Below are positions 62,799 through 62,922 of a stretch of 62,922 nt of DNA, in pieces; within the stretch, counting starts at the first letter, position 1; each line of letters begins with the position of its first letter. The stretch is from an uncultured Clostridium sp. GTDB taxonomy: Bacteria > Bacillota > Clostridia > TANB77 > CAG-508. Location of the stretch: positions 1 to 62,922 of the forward strand of contig CAOKQZ010000009.1 of NCBI GenBank assembly GCA_948471055.1. The letters run 5' to 3'. The notes under the pieces were generated by a model, which saw nothing but the letters and a program-made list of their open reading frames with translations, was not told the DNA's origin and did not search any database. A program made the position numbers and the translations under genes.

Positions 62799-62882
62799 GT
62801 ATGACAAGGCAGACAAATGAGAAGACCAAAGGTGTACGTTTGTACATCGAGGATTTTCGATATGTAGTCAACGTAGTCAGAC
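62799..62882 (+). ncRNA. Structured 5' leader of the next gene
   Basis: GTATGAC (62799-62805) pairs with GTCAGAC (62876-62882) apart from one mismatch, enclosing TGTAC-GTTT-GTACA (62833-62846) and TCGA/TCGA. AGGAGG and a TTG start lie 25-36 bases downstream. It looks like a cis-regulatory leader; class not identified. Confidence 0.45.
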
Positions 62883-62917
62883 GAAGTTTATTTTTGCAAT
62901 TGAGGAAGGAGGTATAT

Positions 62918-62922
62918 TTGAC
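62918..62922 (+). CDS. Start of a gene cut by the right edge
   Basis: AAGGAGG (62906-62912) stands 5 bases before TTG 62918, suggesting translation starts here and continues outside the window. Confidence 0.35.

Overview
The window is AT-rich, Gram-positive-type DNA, most likely from an uncultured gut-type Clostridia/Bacillota. The signs are strong AGGAGG ribosome sites, TTGACA-17-TATAAT promoters, L21 and L13 leader regions, LexA, RNase HII, a family II pyrophosphatase and a YlbJ-type sporulation membrane protein. No rRNA operon and no intact tRNA gene is present. All calls were made by reading the sequence; no database search was run.

Layout. 1-7200 is an accessory block: a partial gene, a hairpin-rich RNA candidate, a gene broken by an in-frame TGA, a two-gene restriction-modification system (GIY-YIG-like/helicase/NPPY protein), a metallophosphoesterase, and a tRNA 3'-end remnant with its terminator. 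7334-12555 holds a second defence-like cluster: an AAA ATPase, a TOPRIM-like partner and a TrlF-type PHP/SMC-like ATPase. 12600-13330 looks like an integration scar, with an integrase-like tail and an initiator-tRNA-like att core. 13423-52882 is mostly chromosomal housekeeping: trmL, an M23 peptidase, carAB, a Kef-type antiporter, ldh, alkD-like, rplU-rpmA, trpS, obgE, lexA, rplM-rpsI, htrA, pilin-like proteins, rnhB, pyrimidine phosphorylase, ylbJ-like, tagO/rubredoxin, hslO, ppaC, deoD, rimO, rubrerythrin, a MATE/kinase fusion, and a sigma/anti-sigma pair. 53000-62922 is accessory again: gene fragments, a MazF-like toxin, a retron whose reverse transcriptase is fused to a trypsin-like protease, a DUF3800 gene, a MntA/HepT-type pair, and several promoter-driven small RNA candidates.

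The most striking signal is translational. Twelve times, in eleven genes (trmL, carB, kef-like, PAP2, htrA, ylbJ-like, tagO, ppaC, deoD twice, a C39-like peptidase and a feoB fragment), the reading frame breaks exactly at an in-frame CGG codon. It is restored by skipping the C, so that GGN is read as a conserved glycine. By eye, only one other in-frame CGG exists among the genes called here (codon 10 of the small gene at 30465). This suggests CGG is a hungry or unassigned codon at which ribosomes shift +1 onto glycine, comparable in logic to the yeast Ty1 AGG-C shift. A systematic assembly error is the main alternative.

A second theme is small RNAs beside toxin or defence genes. Two homologous roughly 85-90-nt RNAs follow the MazF-like gene and the MntA/HepT pair. 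Two hairpin RNAs converge on the 3' ends of the BECR-like toxin gene and the DUF3800 gene. Another precedes mntA, and the retron carries its own msr-msd RNA.
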